Positions 24,623 through 34,603 of a stretch of 64,000 bases of DNA are shown here, one piece after another. The notes beneath the pieces are model-generated. The model was given only the letters and a program-made list of their open reading frames with translations. It had not been told where the DNA came from and ran no database searches. Position 1 is the stretch's first letter. Every line of letters begins with the position of its first letter. This DNA is from Butyrivibrio sp. Su6 (GTDB lineage: Bacteria; Bacillota; Clostridia; Lachnospirales; Lachnospiraceae): assembly GCF_900108105.1 (NCBI RefSeq), contig NZ_FNUR01000016.1:1-64000 (forward strand), read 5' to 3'. A program made the translations under genes and the position numbers.

Positions 24623-27600
24623 GTGAGAGAGATTGTGGAGAGACTCCTTAAGGGGCAGTTTGAATATGATGATAAGAGCCTGGATTTTTCTGTGCCCAGA
24701 GTTGAGATTTCTTTGGGACCGGATGAAGAAGTCGAAGGCTCTTTTACTATATTCGGACCTGAGAACAGGTTTGTCACAGGCAGGATTTCATCAACAGATA
24801 TCAGGATGGAGGTTATAACTCCGGAGTTTACAGGTTCACCATATGAAGTTTCTTACAGGTATGATTCAAGAGGCCTTTCCAAGGGTGATGTTCACCAGGG
24901 GGATTTCAGGATCATATCTAATCAGGGAGAGTATGTTCTTCCGTTTGTAGTCACAGTAAGGCATGATCATATAGCATCAAGCCTTGGTGATATCAAAAAT
25001 CTTTTCCATTTTGCAAATTTAGCTAAGACTGATTGGAAGGAGGCAGTTGACCTCTTTTATTCCAAGGATTTTATAAGTGTATTCCAGGGAAATGACAGCC
25101 AGTACGAGAGCCTTTACAGAGGGCTTTCTGTGGGCAGGGTTAATGAGCAGAACGTTGAAGAGTTTCTCATAAGTATCAATAAAAAGAAGCCTGTTGAATA
25201 TATTATTGATCAGGAAGAGATGCATATTGATTTTACGGGAACTACTCATGACTATGGAATCCTCATAACCAGAAATGGATGGGGCTATACTGACCTTCAT
25301 GCCGATGTGGATGGGGATTTTATAAGCCTTGATAAAACAGATCTAAATGATGAGAGTTTTAGCGGCAGTTCCTGCCATATAAAGATAAGGCTTAGGACAG
25401 AAATGCTCCATGAGGGTAACAACTTTGGCAGGATCATTTTCAGGAATGCCTTTTTTAAGACTGAGATTCCTGTGACAGTGGCAGTGGAGCTTACAGGCAG
25501 GCATCCTACAGCGGATTATCAGGAGAAAAAGCAGCTTAAGGTCGAGCTTGTCAGGGCCTATGAGAATTACAGATGTAAAAAGATAACCGCCAGAGCCTGG
25601 GTCTCAGATACAGGCAAGATAATTGCCAAGATGAATGCAATTGATGATAAGGACCTGGAGTTCAGGCTCTATACAGCTCATTATTATATTACTGCAGGAA
25701 GAGTTAATGAGGGCAAGTGGATTCTTGACAAAGCCGAGAAAGAGGCCCTTGATTCTCCAGGAGATACACTCTATAGCTACTATCTCTACCTTTCTACGCT
25801 TTGTAGTAAAGAAGAGAGTTATTTGAATGATGTGGCTGAGAGACTTGAGGGGATTTTTAGGCGCAATCCGGATAACTGGCGTATTGCCTGGCTTATTCAG
25901 TATGTGGCTGATGAGTATGCGTCATCGAGTCCCAGAAAGTGGATGAGTATCGAGGAACAGTTTGCGCTTGGATGCAGGAGTCCGATACTTTACCTCGAGG
26001 CCATGGGACTTTTAAATGAGACGCCTTCGATCCTGACAAGGCTTGAGGACTTTGAACTCTATGTTCTTGAGTACGGTGCCAAGAAACAGATCATAAGCCT
26101 TAATCTGATCGATCAGATAGTATATCTTTCAACCCGCGTTCGAGGCTACAGCGACAGGCTCTACAGGATTTTAAAGGCCTGCTATGAGGTAAAAGAAAAT
26201 GATCTTGTCCTTGAAGCTATCGTATCTCTTTTGATAAAGGGAGGTAAGACTTCAAAGGCAGCTTTTGAGTGGTATGTCCTTGGTGTCGACAGGCAGCTTC
26301 GTATAACAAGGCTCTATGAGTATTACATGATGTCCATCTATGTAACTGATGAGGGAACTCTTCCGTGTGAGATAAGCAAGATGGTTCTCATGTACTTCTC
26401 TTACCAGAGTGACCTTGAGTATGATAAAAATGCGATCCTTTACAGATATATTCATGAGAGAAGGCAGGATTACCCTGAGCTCTATGAAACTTATCTGCCA
26501 CAGATTGAGAAGTTTCTCATGGCTCAGCTTGACAGGGGCAGGATCAATAAGGATCTTGGATATCTTTACAAGAATTTGCTCACAAAGCAGATGGTTGATG
26601 CAGCCAATGCACCTAAGGTTTTGTATGTCATAAATACAGCTGAGATAAAAACCTCAGATAAAAGAGTGAACAGCGTCTGCGTTATTTACGACAAGTGTGC
26701 AAAGGAAATGCGCTATCAGGTAACTGATGGCAAGGCTTACGTTCCTTTGTACGGCAATGATTATACAGTTCTTTTGACAGACAGGGATGATAACAGGTAT
26801 GCAACTACGATTGCTTATACCAATATCAGAATGATGATACCCGGGAAGCTGACAGACTATGCAATTCCTTATATTCAGAAGGGAAAAGAGAACCTGGATC
26901 TGTTTTTGTGTGATCTTGGCAAGAATGCTTACACCATCGATATGGACAATGTGAGCAGATACAGAGATCTTGCTGATTCAGAGTATGTCAGAAAAAAGGT
27001 AAAGAATGAGATAAGAAATAATCTTATCAGGTTCTACTATGACAATGATTTTACAAGGCAGCTTACTGAGTATCTTGTGAATATCGATCCGCTTGATATA
27101 AGCACCACGGAGCGCGATGAACTATTGGAGCTTATGGTAATGGCCGGACTCTACGATAAGGCCATGGAGTGGATAAAGACATACGGAACCTATTCAATTG
27201 ACCCTAAGATTATCCTGCGTATGTGCTCAAGGATGCTTGACAGGGATATTTATGATAATGGACCGCAGGAAATTGAGATAGCTTATTATGCCTTTTCCAA
27301 GGCAAAATATGATGAGCAGCTGTTAAAGTATCTGGTGGCAAACTTTAACGGTACCATCAAAGAGATGAGGGATGTGTTCAGGGCAGCGCAGTCTTTTGGT
27401 CTTGATACCTATCCACTTGCTGAGCGAATGCTTCTGCAGATGCTCTATAGCGGTTCCTTTGTAGGTGAAAAGATCGAGATCTTTAAATCCTATGTAAAGA
27501 GCGGAGCCAGCACTGATATTGAGGTTGCCTTCCTTTCACAGTGTGCATATGACAGTTTTGTTCGTGGAAAAGTCACCGACGGATTTGTCTATCAGAGGAT

Positions 27601-28213
27601 AGAGAGCCTTGCACTGATGGGGGTTCCTCTTCTTGATGTATGTAAGCTTGCGTATCTTAGGTACTACGCCAATGAGAAAAAGACGGGTGAAGAATATAGT
27701 CAGGATGTAGCTGTAGCATTTCTTAGAGAACTTGTGGATAAAAAGATATATTTCCCGTTCTTTACAGAGTATGAAGAGCTTCTTCCTGAAATGGTGCAGT
27801 TTACCGATAAAACCATGCTTGAATACAGGACCATGCCGCAGAAGCACTGCTATGTCCATTACAGACTTGCAGGGGATGAGGACAATGAGTACAAGAGCAT
27901 GGAAATGCGCGAGATGTATGAAGGAATATTCGTTGCTTCTTTTGTTCTTTTCTTTGGAGAGCAGCTCCAGTACTACATCACAGAGGATTCAGAAACTGGA
28001 GAGGATGTTCTCACGGAGAGTGGAACCATTCAGAAGAGCGATATTATAAAGACTCATACAGGCAGCAGGTTCAGTTATATCAACGATATCATGATCGGAG
28101 AGACTCTCCAGGATTATGACACTGTGGATAAGCTTCTTTTGGAGCTTGGTAAAAAGAGATTTGTTTGTGACAGGCTGTTTACGGCCTTTTTAGATAATGG
28201 CGAAGAAGGATGA
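24623..28213 (+). CDS. Giant DUF5717-like protein, 1196 aa
   Basis: A very large soluble protein starting at GTG (GGGGTGA upstream), without signal peptide or membrane segment. Residues about 20-110 and 195-290 look like two immunoglobulin-like beta sandwiches. From about 300 to 620 and again from 780 to 1010 it is helical, TPR-like (for example A-H-Y-Y-I-T-A-G-R-V-N-E-G-K-W-I-L). Further beta segments lie at about 670-760, and the end carries Y-V-H-Y-R-L-A. Length and pattern match what I know as DUF5717 proteins of Lachnospiraceae, from memory. Function unknown. It heads a four-gene operon whose second gene is an Hsp70-like ATPase, so it may be a scaffold or client receptor (inference). Confidence 0.7.
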   Translation: MREIVERLLKGQFEYDDKSLDFSVPRVEISLGPDEEVEGSFTIFGPENRFVTGRISSTDIRMEVITPEFTGSPYEVSYRYDSRGLSKGDVHQGDFRIISNQGEYVLPFVVTVRHDHIASSLGDIKNLFHFANLAKTDWKEAVDLFYSKDFISVFQGNDSQYESLYRGLSVGRVNEQNVEEFLISINKKKPVEYIIDQEEMHIDFTGTTHDYGILITRNGWGYTDLHADVDGDFISLDKTDLNDESFSGSSCHIKIRLRTEMLHEGNNFGRIIFRNAFFKTEIPVTVAVELTGRHPTADYQEKKQLKVELVRAYENYRCKKITARAWVSDTGKIIAKMNAIDDKDLEFRLYTAHYYITAGRVNEGKWILDKAEKEALDSPGDTLYSYYLYLSTLCSKEESYLNDVAERLEGIFRRNPDNWRIAWLIQYVADEYASSSPRKWMSIEEQFALGCRSPILYLEAMGLLNETPSILTRLEDFELYVLEYGAKKQIISLNLIDQIVYLSTRVRGYSDRLYRILKACYEVKENDLVLEAIVSLLIKGGKTSKAAFEWYVLGVDRQLRITRLYEYYMMSIYVTDEGTLPCEISKMVLMYFSYQSDLEYDKNAILYRYIHERRQDYPELYETYLPQIEKFLMAQLDRGRINKDLGYLYKNLLTKQMVDAANAPKVLYVINTAEIKTSDKRVNSVCVIYDKCAKEMRYQVTDGKAYVPLYGNDYTVLLTDRDDNRYATTIAYTNIRMMIPGKLTDYAIPYIQKGKENLDLFLCDLGKNAYTIDMDNVSRYRDLADSEYVRKKVKNEIRNNLIRFYYDNDFTRQLTEYLVNIDPLDISTTERDELLELMVMAGLYDKAMEWIKTYGTYSIDPKIILRMCSRMLDRDIYDNGPQEIEIAYYAFSKAKYDEQLLKYLVANFNGTIKEMRDVFRAAQSFGLDTYPLAERMLLQMLYSGSFVGEKIEIFKSYVKSGASTDIEVAFLSQCAYDSFVRGKVTDGFVYQRIESLALMGVPLLDVCKLAYLRYYANEKKTGEEYSQDVAVAFLRELVDKKIYFPFFTEYEELLPEMVQFTDKTMLEYRTMPQKHCYVHYRLAGDEDNEYKSMEMREMYEGIFVASFVLFFGEQLQYYITEDSETGEDVLTESGTIQKSDIIKTHTGSRFSYINDIMIGETLQDYDTVDKLLLELGKKRFVCDRLFTAFLDNGEEG

Positions 28214-28219
28214 TAGGAT

Positions 28220-29521
28220 ATGCTTTTTGGGAGTTCGGATGAAAAGCGCTTTGTGCTGGGATATGATTTGGGCGAGAAGGTTTCGCAGATAAGCTATCTG
28301 GCTTCAGATGCGGATATGCCGGAGACTCTCTCAGTACTGGCCGGAGCAGAACTGTATAATATTCCTACCGTGCTGTGCAAAAGAAATGATGTAAATCAGT
28401 GGTTTTATGGAAAAGAGGCGGTGCGCCATATTCAGGAGGGCGATGCAACTGCTGCTCCTGATCTTTTAGCGTCGGCAAGGGCTGGTAAGCCTGTGATGGT
28501 GGCAGGGACCGAGTATGATCCTATAGCTCTTTTGACCCTGTTTGTTAAAAGAAGTCTGTCACTTTTATCTATGGAGCTTTCACTTGATAATGTGGATGCC
28601 ATAATGATAACAACAAGCAGCCTTGACCACAGAATGGTTCAGGTTTTAAATGCCGTTACATCAGCTCTTGAGCTTAAGACAAAAAACATATTTTATCAGA
28701 GCCATCAGGAGAGCTTTTATAATTACATGCTGTATCAGCCGGATGATCTGATGCATCATGTGATCCTTGCCTGTGACTATGACATGGAAAAACTTAATGT
28801 CTATGAAATGACATTAAACCACAATACAACACCGATCGTGGCAACTATTGAAGACAGCTCTTTTGACAATTTAAGGATTGATCCGGCTGGATTTCCCAAG
28901 GAAGCCGCTTTGTACCACAAGACCTGCGAGAGACTTGATGATGAGTTCCTTACGATAATGCAGAAGGTCTGCGGTGAAAAGATCATATCTACTGTGTTCC
29001 TGTTAGGGGACGGCTTCAGGGACAAATGGGCAAAAAGGTCTTTGGAGTTTTTGTGCAGAACAAGAAGGGTATTCCAGGGCAATAATCTCTTTAGTAAGGG
29101 AGCCAGTATTGCAGCAAGAGAAAGGATAAAACCTTCGGAGCATTCCAAAAAATATGTATTCCTTGGAGAGGATAAATTAAAATCCAATCTCGGAATGAAG
29201 CTGATGAAATGCGGAACAGAAGTGTATTGTGCACTTCTTGATGCGGGAACCAACTGGTATGAGGCTGAGGTTTCTATCGAGATAATCATGGATCCAAGTG
29301 GAATACTTAATGTTGAAGTTACTCCGCTCACAGGAAAGATGCCCAAAATGGTGCAGCTGTATCTTGACGGCCTTGAAAAACGACCGGAAGGGACAACGAG
29401 ACTTAGAATTTCCATGAAGATGAATTCTGTAAATGAGGTGGGCGTCAAGGTTCAGGATCTGGGCTTTGGAGAGCTGTTCCCATCTTCGGGAAAGACCTGG
29501 GAGCAGATAATTGAACTGTAA
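28220..29521 (+). CDS. Hsp70/actin-like ATPase, DUF5716-like
   Basis: 433 aa. The N-terminus has an actin-fold phosphate-1-like strand, V-L-G-Y-D-L-G-E-K-V-S, then I-P-T-V-L-C-K with F-Y-G-K-E-A-V-R like Hsp70 subdomain IB. Near residues 255-300 V-F-L-L-G-D-G-F and S-K-G-A-S-I-A-A-R-E match the adenosine motif and the end of the Hsp70 nucleotide-binding domain. A beta-rich C-terminal segment (about 310-425) may replace the peptide-binding domain, which is much shorter than in DnaK. I recall such proteins as DUF5716. Six nt separate it from the giant gene. Cytosolic; ATPase role inferred. Confidence 0.7.
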   Translation: MLFGSSDEKRFVLGYDLGEKVSQISYLASDADMPETLSVLAGAELYNIPTVLCKRNDVNQWFYGKEAVRHIQEGDATAAPDLLASARAGKPVMVAGTEYDPIALLTLFVKRSLSLLSMELSLDNVDAIMITTSSLDHRMVQVLNAVTSALELKTKNIFYQSHQESFYNYMLYQPDDLMHHVILACDYDMEKLNVYEMTLNHNTTPIVATIEDSSFDNLRIDPAGFPKEAALYHKTCERLDDEFLTIMQKVCGEKIISTVFLLGDGFRDKWAKRSLEFLCRTRRVFQGNNLFSKGASIAARERIKPSEHSKKYVFLGEDKLKSNLGMKLMKCGTEVYCALLDAGTNWYEAEVSIEIIMDPSGILNVEVTPLTGKMPKMVQLYLDGLEKRPEGTTRLRISMKMNSVNEVGVKVQDLGFGELFPSSGKTWEQIIEL

Positions 29522-29533
29522 TGAGGTTATGTT

Positions 29534-30376
29534 ATGAGTAAGCCAATTCTTTGTATCGGAACATATGCAAAGACTCCCTTTCATATAGAAAAGGTGGGCA
29601 AAAATGTCTACTGCATTGAGGAACTTTGCTACATACTTGTAAATAATGCTTTTCTTTTGGATGAGGACAGCTTTGGAAATGACCTTTTTGACTGGATTGA
29701 GAAGGAGTGCTCTCTAGAAAGACTTGCGGATGAGCTTCGGAGCATGTACATGAAGAAGTGCTCCATCGCGTCTCTTGCGGGAACCATTCTTGATTATGTA
29801 GGGTATAACAGTAAGAAGGAAGTTGACAGGACTGAAGAGATACTTAGAGCCAATGCAGGAATGGATGTCTACAGGAAAAAGATGGCCCGTGCGGATTATC
29901 TTTTGAAAAATAACCGCTATAGCATGGCATTCAAGGAATATGAATTTCTTTTAAATAATACGGACGAACTTGATAAGAAGACGAAAGCAAAGATAGAGCA
30001 CAATGAAGGTGTTATGTACGCGAGACTCTTTCTCTTTGAAAGAGCTGCGGATATGTTTCTGAAAGCCTACAGGGATGGCGGCGATGAGGCGTCACTTATT
30101 CAGTATCTTGGGGCTTTAAGAATGAATCTTTCTGACAAGGAATATGTTTCATTTGTGACGGATAATGAAGATATGTATGAGGCTTCAATGGCTCTTGAAA
30201 GACGGGTAAATGAGCTCGAAGAGCTGTTTGGAAGCAGCAAGTCCAATCTTGCGGTGGGAACTCTTTCTGTCTACAAGGCAGAGGGCAAGATGGGCGAGTA
30301 TTATGATGTGGTGGGGAAGATTACAGAGGAGCTGAAAACCGAGTACAGAGATCTCGTCAAAAGTAAAGTAGGATAA
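29534..30376 (+). CDS. TPR-like hypothetical protein, 280 aa
   Basis: The N-terminal part (about 1-90) is unlike anything I recognise (K-P-I-L-C-I-G-T-Y-A-K-T-P-F). Residues about 115-200 form TPR-like helix pairs (A-D-Y-L-L-K-N-N-R-Y-S-M-A-F-K-E-Y and F-E-R-A-A-D-M-F-L-K-A-Y). The last 60 residues are probably coiled coil. No signal peptide or membrane segment. GAGG lies 7 nt before the ATG, and the gene begins 12 nt after the ATPase stop. Likely an adaptor within the four-gene system (inference). Confidence 0.6.
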   Translation: MSKPILCIGTYAKTPFHIEKVGKNVYCIEELCYILVNNAFLLDEDSFGNDLFDWIEKECSLERLADELRSMYMKKCSIASLAGTILDYVGYNSKKEVDRTEEILRANAGMDVYRKKMARADYLLKNNRYSMAFKEYEFLLNNTDELDKKTKAKIEHNEGVMYARLFLFERAADMFLKAYRDGGDEASLIQYLGALRMNLSDKEYVSFVTDNEDMYEASMALERRVNELEELFGSSKSNLAVGTLSVYKAEGKMGEYYDVVGKITEELKTEYRDLVKSKVG

Positions 30377-30392
30377 GCTGGGGGACTTACGT

Positions 30393-31586
30393 ATGGGACT
30401 TTTGGATGATATTTTTGGAAGAAATAAACCCGATGACAGGGTGATGCAGGAAGAACTTCAGGACTGGAATGATATTGTCTATACCAGAAAAGACCTTGAT
30501 ATGGATGATCCGGTTCAGAGAAGGGAGTACATTGGGAGCTGCCTCCAGCAGATGGAAGAAGCCTCCAGGCAGCTTGACGCCCTTGAAGTAGAATATGCAG
30601 ATGTTACCAGCCATTTGAGGGACATGGAGGAAATTGATTCACTTCCGCCAGAGCAGAGGGCTGAGGTCACTGATTGTGCCCAGAGAATAATTGAATCCCA
30701 GGAGCAGCAGGAGAAATTTGTAAAGCGCAAGAGCAAAATGAGCGATGAAGACTTTGAACATATGGAAAGGCTTCAGGCTCAGGCACAGATTGGAGCAGAA
30801 AAGCTCCTTGAAGCAGAAAGCTTTCAAAAGAAGATAAAGAATGATCTAAAGAGGCTTGATTCAGAGCATCAGGCATATCTTTTCAGAGAAGAGGAACTTG
30901 AGAAAACTATTGAGAGTTCCAAGACCCTTACTATAGTAATAGGAGTAACTCTCTGTCTTATAATTATTTTTTTACTGATATTACAGTTTGGACTTAAGCT
31001 TAATGTTACCTATGGCTTTATGATAAGCATTCTTTTATCTGCCATAGTTATCACCGTGCTGTATGTTCAGAGCACCGGAGCTGTGGTTGAATTAAAGAGT
31101 GTAAAAAAGTCCATTTCAAGGCTTATAATGCTTCAGAATTCAGTAAAGATAAGGTATGTCAATAACACCAATCTTATCGACTACCTCTGTATGAAGTACA
31201 GAGTCATGAATTCTGCAGAGCTTAGCGGCATGTATGACAAGTATCTGAAGGAGAAAAAAGAGCGCGAGAAATACGAGGACTCAAGAAGAAGCCTTGATGC
31301 AAACCAAAAGGATCTTATTTATATCCTCAGGCACTACAGGGTAAAAGACCCTGATATATGGGTTCATCAGGTGGAGGCTCTTATAAGCCACAATGAGGAG
31401 GTTGAAATAAGGCACAGCCTCAATGTACAAAGGCAGTCCCTTAGAAAGCGGATGGAATACAACAGAAATATCGTAGCGGGTAATGCAAAAAGAGAGATCG
31501 AAGATACTGCAAAGCTCTACCCGCAATATGCTCAGGAAATACTTGATATGGTTTCAAGATACGAAGAAATGTACCCAAATGTGTAA
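30393..31586 (+). CDS. Coiled-coil membrane protein, 397 aa
   Basis: A long acidic coiled coil (about residues 45-175) leads into two adjacent membrane segments, T-L-T-I-V-I-G-V-T-L-C-L and the one ending A-I-V-I-T-V-L-Y-V, at about 175-230. A second coiled-coil region (about 280-395) closes the protein. Both long ends should face the cytosol. It could tether the soluble partners of the operon to the membrane (inference). GGGGGA precedes the ATG by 7 nt. The stop codon lies inside the terminator hairpin. Confidence 0.65.
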   Translation: MGLLDDIFGRNKPDDRVMQEELQDWNDIVYTRKDLDMDDPVQRREYIGSCLQQMEEASRQLDALEVEYADVTSHLRDMEEIDSLPPEQRAEVTDCAQRIIESQEQQEKFVKRKSKMSDEDFEHMERLQAQAQIGAEKLLEAESFQKKIKNDLKRLDSEHQAYLFREEELEKTIESSKTLTIVIGVTLCLIIIFLLILQFGLKLNVTYGFMISILLSAIVITVLYVQSTGAVVELKSVKKSISRLIMLQNSVKIRYVNNTNLIDYLCMKYRVMNSAELSGMYDKYLKEKKEREKYEDSRRSLDANQKDLIYILRHYRVKDPDIWVHQVEALISHNEEVEIRHSLNVQRQSLRKRMEYNRNIVAGNAKREIEDTAKLYPQYAQEILDMVSRYEEMYPNV

Positions 31587-31604
31587 ACATTTGGGTATTT
31601 TTTT
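31572..31604 (+). terminator. Terminator overlapping the end of the four-gene operon
   Basis: TACCCAAATG (31572-31581) pairs with CATTTGGGTA (31588-31597), followed by seven T. The TAA stop (31584-31586) lies in the loop. Confidence 0.9.
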
Positions 31605-31606
31605 CA

Positions 31607-31635
31607 TTGTCAGCAAAAAAGATAGATGGTATTAT
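31607..31635 (+). promoter_or_regulatory. Sigma-A-type promoter of purF
   Basis: TTGTCA (31607-31612), a 17-nt spacer and TATTAT (31630-31635). It begins three nt after the preceding terminator. Transcription would start near 31642. No guanine riboswitch or clear PurR box is visible in the short leader. Confidence 0.75.
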
Positions 31636-31683
31636 TTTTGTGTTTGAGCATTCATTACGTATTTAGTATTTGAGGAGAACCAA

Positions 31684-33129
31684 ATGGTGGGAGAAAACAG
31701 ATTGGAGAATTACAAACACCTCGGCGAAGAGTGCGGTGTCTTTGGCATGTACGATTTCGACGGCGGTGATGTAGCAGAATCTATCTACTATGGGCTCGTT
31801 TCGCTCCAGCACAGAGGACAGGAAAGCTGTGGTATTGCTGTGAGTCAGACGAATGGTCCAAAAGGCAAGGTTTCCAGCTATAAAGACATGGGACTTGTAA
31901 ACGAAGCGTTTACGCCGGATATTTTAGACGGGCTAAAGGGTGATATTGGTGTAGGTCACGTCCGCTATTCTACAGCAGGAAGCAGCACCAGAGAAAATGC
32001 TCAGCCCTTAGTTCTTAATTATGTAAAAGGTACCCTGGCACTAGCCCATAACGGTAACCTAGTCAATGCACCGGAGCTGCGTCAAGAGCTCGCTTATACA
32101 GGTGCGATTTTCCAAACAACTATTGATTCAGAAGTAATTGCATATTATATTGCACGAGAGAGGCTTGTTGCAAGCTCTGTAGAAGAGGCAGTGGGAAAGG
32201 CTATGCTCAAGATAAAAGGTGCATACAGTCTTGTTATCATGTCACCGAGAAAGCTTATCGGTGCTAGAGACCCTTATGGATTTAAACCTCTTGTAATAGG
32301 AAGAAGAGATAACTGTTATGTGTTGGCTTCTGAGACCTGTGCGCTTGATACCATAGGAGCTACATTTATCAGAGATGTTGAGCCGGGTGAGATAGTTACT
32401 ATTTCTCCTGAAAAAGGGATCCAGTCAGACAAATCAATGTGCATCGAAAAGGAGAAACATGCCAGATGCATATTTGAATATATTTATTTCTCAAGACCTG
32501 ACAGTTCAATAGATGGAATCAGCGTCTATGATGCCAGGATTGCAGCCGGAAGATTTTTGGCCAAGGATTCACCTGTTGATGCAGACATGGTTGTAGGTGT
32601 TCCTGAATCAGGAAACGTTGCAGCTCTTGGATATGCCATGGAATCAGGAATTCCTTACGGACAGGCCTTCGTCAAAAACTCTTATATCGGAAGAACATTT
32701 ATCAAACCAAAACAGAAAAATAGAGAGTCCAGCGTTCAGGTCAAGCTAAATGCTTTGACAAGCGGCGTTAAGGGCAAGAGGATCATCATGATAGATGATT
32801 CCATTGTCAGAGGTACAACATCTGACAGAATCGTGCGAATGCTCCGCGATGCAGGAGCAAAAGAGGTACATATGAGAGTAAGCTCACCGCCATTTTTGTG
32901 GCCTTGCTACTTTGGAACAGATGTACCTGCAAGAGATCAGCTTATTGCCTACAACAGGAATGTTGAAGATATTTGCAAGATAATCGGAGCAGATTCACTG
33001 GCCTACCTTAAGATTGAGAGATTAGAGGAAATGGTCGGTGGAAAGCTGGGAATTTGTAAAGGGTGCTTTACAGGCCAATACCCTATTGAACCACCAAAGA
33101 CGGATATACGTGGGGACTACGAGCGATAA
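31684..33129 (+). CDS. purF: Amidophosphoribosyltransferase
   Basis: 481 aa; makes 5-phosphoribosylamine from PRPP and glutamine, the first step of purine synthesis. The N-terminal nucleophile is Cys17 in E-E-C-G-V-F-G after a short propeptide that must be removed. The PRPP loop is I-M-I-D-D-S-I-V-R-G-T-T. Cysteines in H-A-R-C-I-F-E-Y, L-W-P-C-Y-F-G and G-I-C-K-G-C-F match the four 4Fe-4S ligands of the Bacillus enzyme, whose cluster makes the enzyme oxygen-labile. GAGGAG lies close to the ATG. Confidence 0.97.
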   Translation: MVGENRLENYKHLGEECGVFGMYDFDGGDVAESIYYGLVSLQHRGQESCGIAVSQTNGPKGKVSSYKDMGLVNEAFTPDILDGLKGDIGVGHVRYSTAGSSTRENAQPLVLNYVKGTLALAHNGNLVNAPELRQELAYTGAIFQTTIDSEVIAYYIARERLVASSVEEAVGKAMLKIKGAYSLVIMSPRKLIGARDPYGFKPLVIGRRDNCYVLASETCALDTIGATFIRDVEPGEIVTISPEKGIQSDKSMCIEKEKHARCIFEYIYFSRPDSSIDGISVYDARIAAGRFLAKDSPVDADMVVGVPESGNVAALGYAMESGIPYGQAFVKNSYIGRTFIKPKQKNRESSVQVKLNALTSGVKGKRIIMIDDSIVRGTTSDRIVRMLRDAGAKEVHMRVSSPPFLWPCYFGTDVPARDQLIAYNRNVEDICKIIGADSLAYLKIERLEEMVGGKLGICKGCFTGQYPIEPPKTDIRGDYER

Positions 33130-33158
33130 AAATACCAGGATTGATCAGGAGGAATAAA

Positions 33159-34592
33159 ATGAATACAGACAGATACACAAGCCCATTATCAGAGCGTTAT
33201 GCAAGTAAGGAAATGCAGTATATCTTTTCACAGGATATGAAGTTTAAGACCTGGAGAAAACTGTGGATTGCTCTTGCAGAGATTGAGAAAGACCTGGGAC
33301 TTAACATTACTCAGGAGCAGATAGATGAACTTAAAGAGCATCAGGATGACATCAACTATGATGTTGCAAGAGCAAGAGAAAAAGAAGTTCGCCATGACGT
33401 TATGAGCCATGTATATGCTTATGGTCAGCAGTGCCCAAAGGCTAAGGGAATCATTCACCTTGGTGCAACGAGCTGCTATGTTGGTGACAACACAGATGTC
33501 ATTGTAATGACTGAGGCTTTGAAGCTTGTCCGTAAAAAACTTGTAAATGTTATCTATGAGCTTTCTAAGTTTGCTGACAAGTACAAGGATCTTCCAACCC
33601 TTGGATTTACTCATTTCCAGCCAGCACAGCCAACAACTGTAGGCAAAAGAGCTTCTCTCTGGCTTCAGGATTTTACAATTGACCTTGAGGATCTTGACTA
33701 TGTTATTGATAATATGAAGCTTTTGGGTTCAAAGGGAACAACAGGTACACAGGCTTCTTTCCTTGAGCTCTTTGACGGAGACCTCACAAAGGTTGATAAG
33801 CTTGATCCTATGCTTGCTGAAAAGATGGGATTTAAGGGCTGCATGGCTGTTTCAGGTCAGACATACAGCAGAAAGATAGATATGAAGGTTATAAATGTTC
33901 TTGCAGGTATTGCATCATCTGCAACAAAGATGGCGCAGGACATCAGACTCCTTCAGCATTTAAAGGAAGTTGAGGAACCATTTGAAAAGAGCCAGATTGG
34001 TTCATCAGCTATGGCCTATAAGAGAAATCCTATGAGAAGTGAAAGGATATGTTCTCTCTCAAGATATGTTATAATAGATACTCTTAATCCTGCTATTACT
34101 GAAGTGTCACAGTGGTTTGAAAGAACACTTGACGATTCAGCCAATAAGAGACTTTCAATTCCTGAAGGATTCCTTGCAACAGACGGTATCCTTGACCTTT
34201 GCCTCAATGTGGTGGATGGTCTTGTGGTATATCCTAAGGTTATTGAGAAACATCTTTTGGCAGAGCTTCCATTCATGGCTACAGAGAATATCATGATGGA
34301 TGCTGTAAAGGCAGGCGGAGACAGACAGGAACTCCATGAAAAGATCCGTGAGCTTTCTATGGAAGCCGGCAAGACAGTTAAAGTTGAGGGCAAGGACAAC
34401 AACCTTCTTGAGCTTATTGCTGCTGACCCTGCATTCCACCTTACACTTGATGAGCTCAAGGCATCAATGGATCCTAAAAAGTATGTTGGATGCAGTGCAC
34501 ATCAGGTGGAGAAATTCCTTGCAGAGGTAGTTAACCCTATCATTGAGGAAAACAAAGAGCTTCTTGGAGTTACAGCTGAAATTAATGTATAA
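33159..34592 (+). CDS. purB: Adenylosuccinate lyase
   Basis: 477 aa from the ATG at 33159, which follows AGGAGG by 6 nt; the longer frame from 33141 has no such site. Splits adenylosuccinate to AMP and SAICAR to AICAR. The superfamily signature S-S-A-M-A-Y-K-R-N-P lies near residues 285-294, with H-L-G-A-T-S and T-H-F-Q-P-A-Q-P-T-T giving active-site residues. It lies 29 nt behind purF and is likely cotranscribed with it. Confidence 0.96.
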   Translation: MNTDRYTSPLSERYASKEMQYIFSQDMKFKTWRKLWIALAEIEKDLGLNITQEQIDELKEHQDDINYDVARAREKEVRHDVMSHVYAYGQQCPKAKGIIHLGATSCYVGDNTDVIVMTEALKLVRKKLVNVIYELSKFADKYKDLPTLGFTHFQPAQPTTVGKRASLWLQDFTIDLEDLDYVIDNMKLLGSKGTTGTQASFLELFDGDLTKVDKLDPMLAEKMGFKGCMAVSGQTYSRKIDMKVINVLAGIASSATKMAQDIRLLQHLKEVEEPFEKSQIGSSAMAYKRNPMRSERICSLSRYVIIDTLNPAITEVSQWFERTLDDSANKRLSIPEGFLATDGILDLCLNVVDGLVVYPKVIEKHLLAELPFMATENIMMDAVKAGGDRQELHEKIRELSMEAGKTVKVEGKDNNLLELIAADPAFHLTLDELKASMDPKKYVGCSAHQVEKFLAEVVNPIIEENKELLGVTAEINV

Positions 34593-34603
34593 AGGGCAAA
34601 AAT

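Noticed and set aside
28801..29448. Long minus-strand frame opposite the Hsp70-like gene
   Set aside because: Shadow of the real gene; no ribosome site and no recognisable family.
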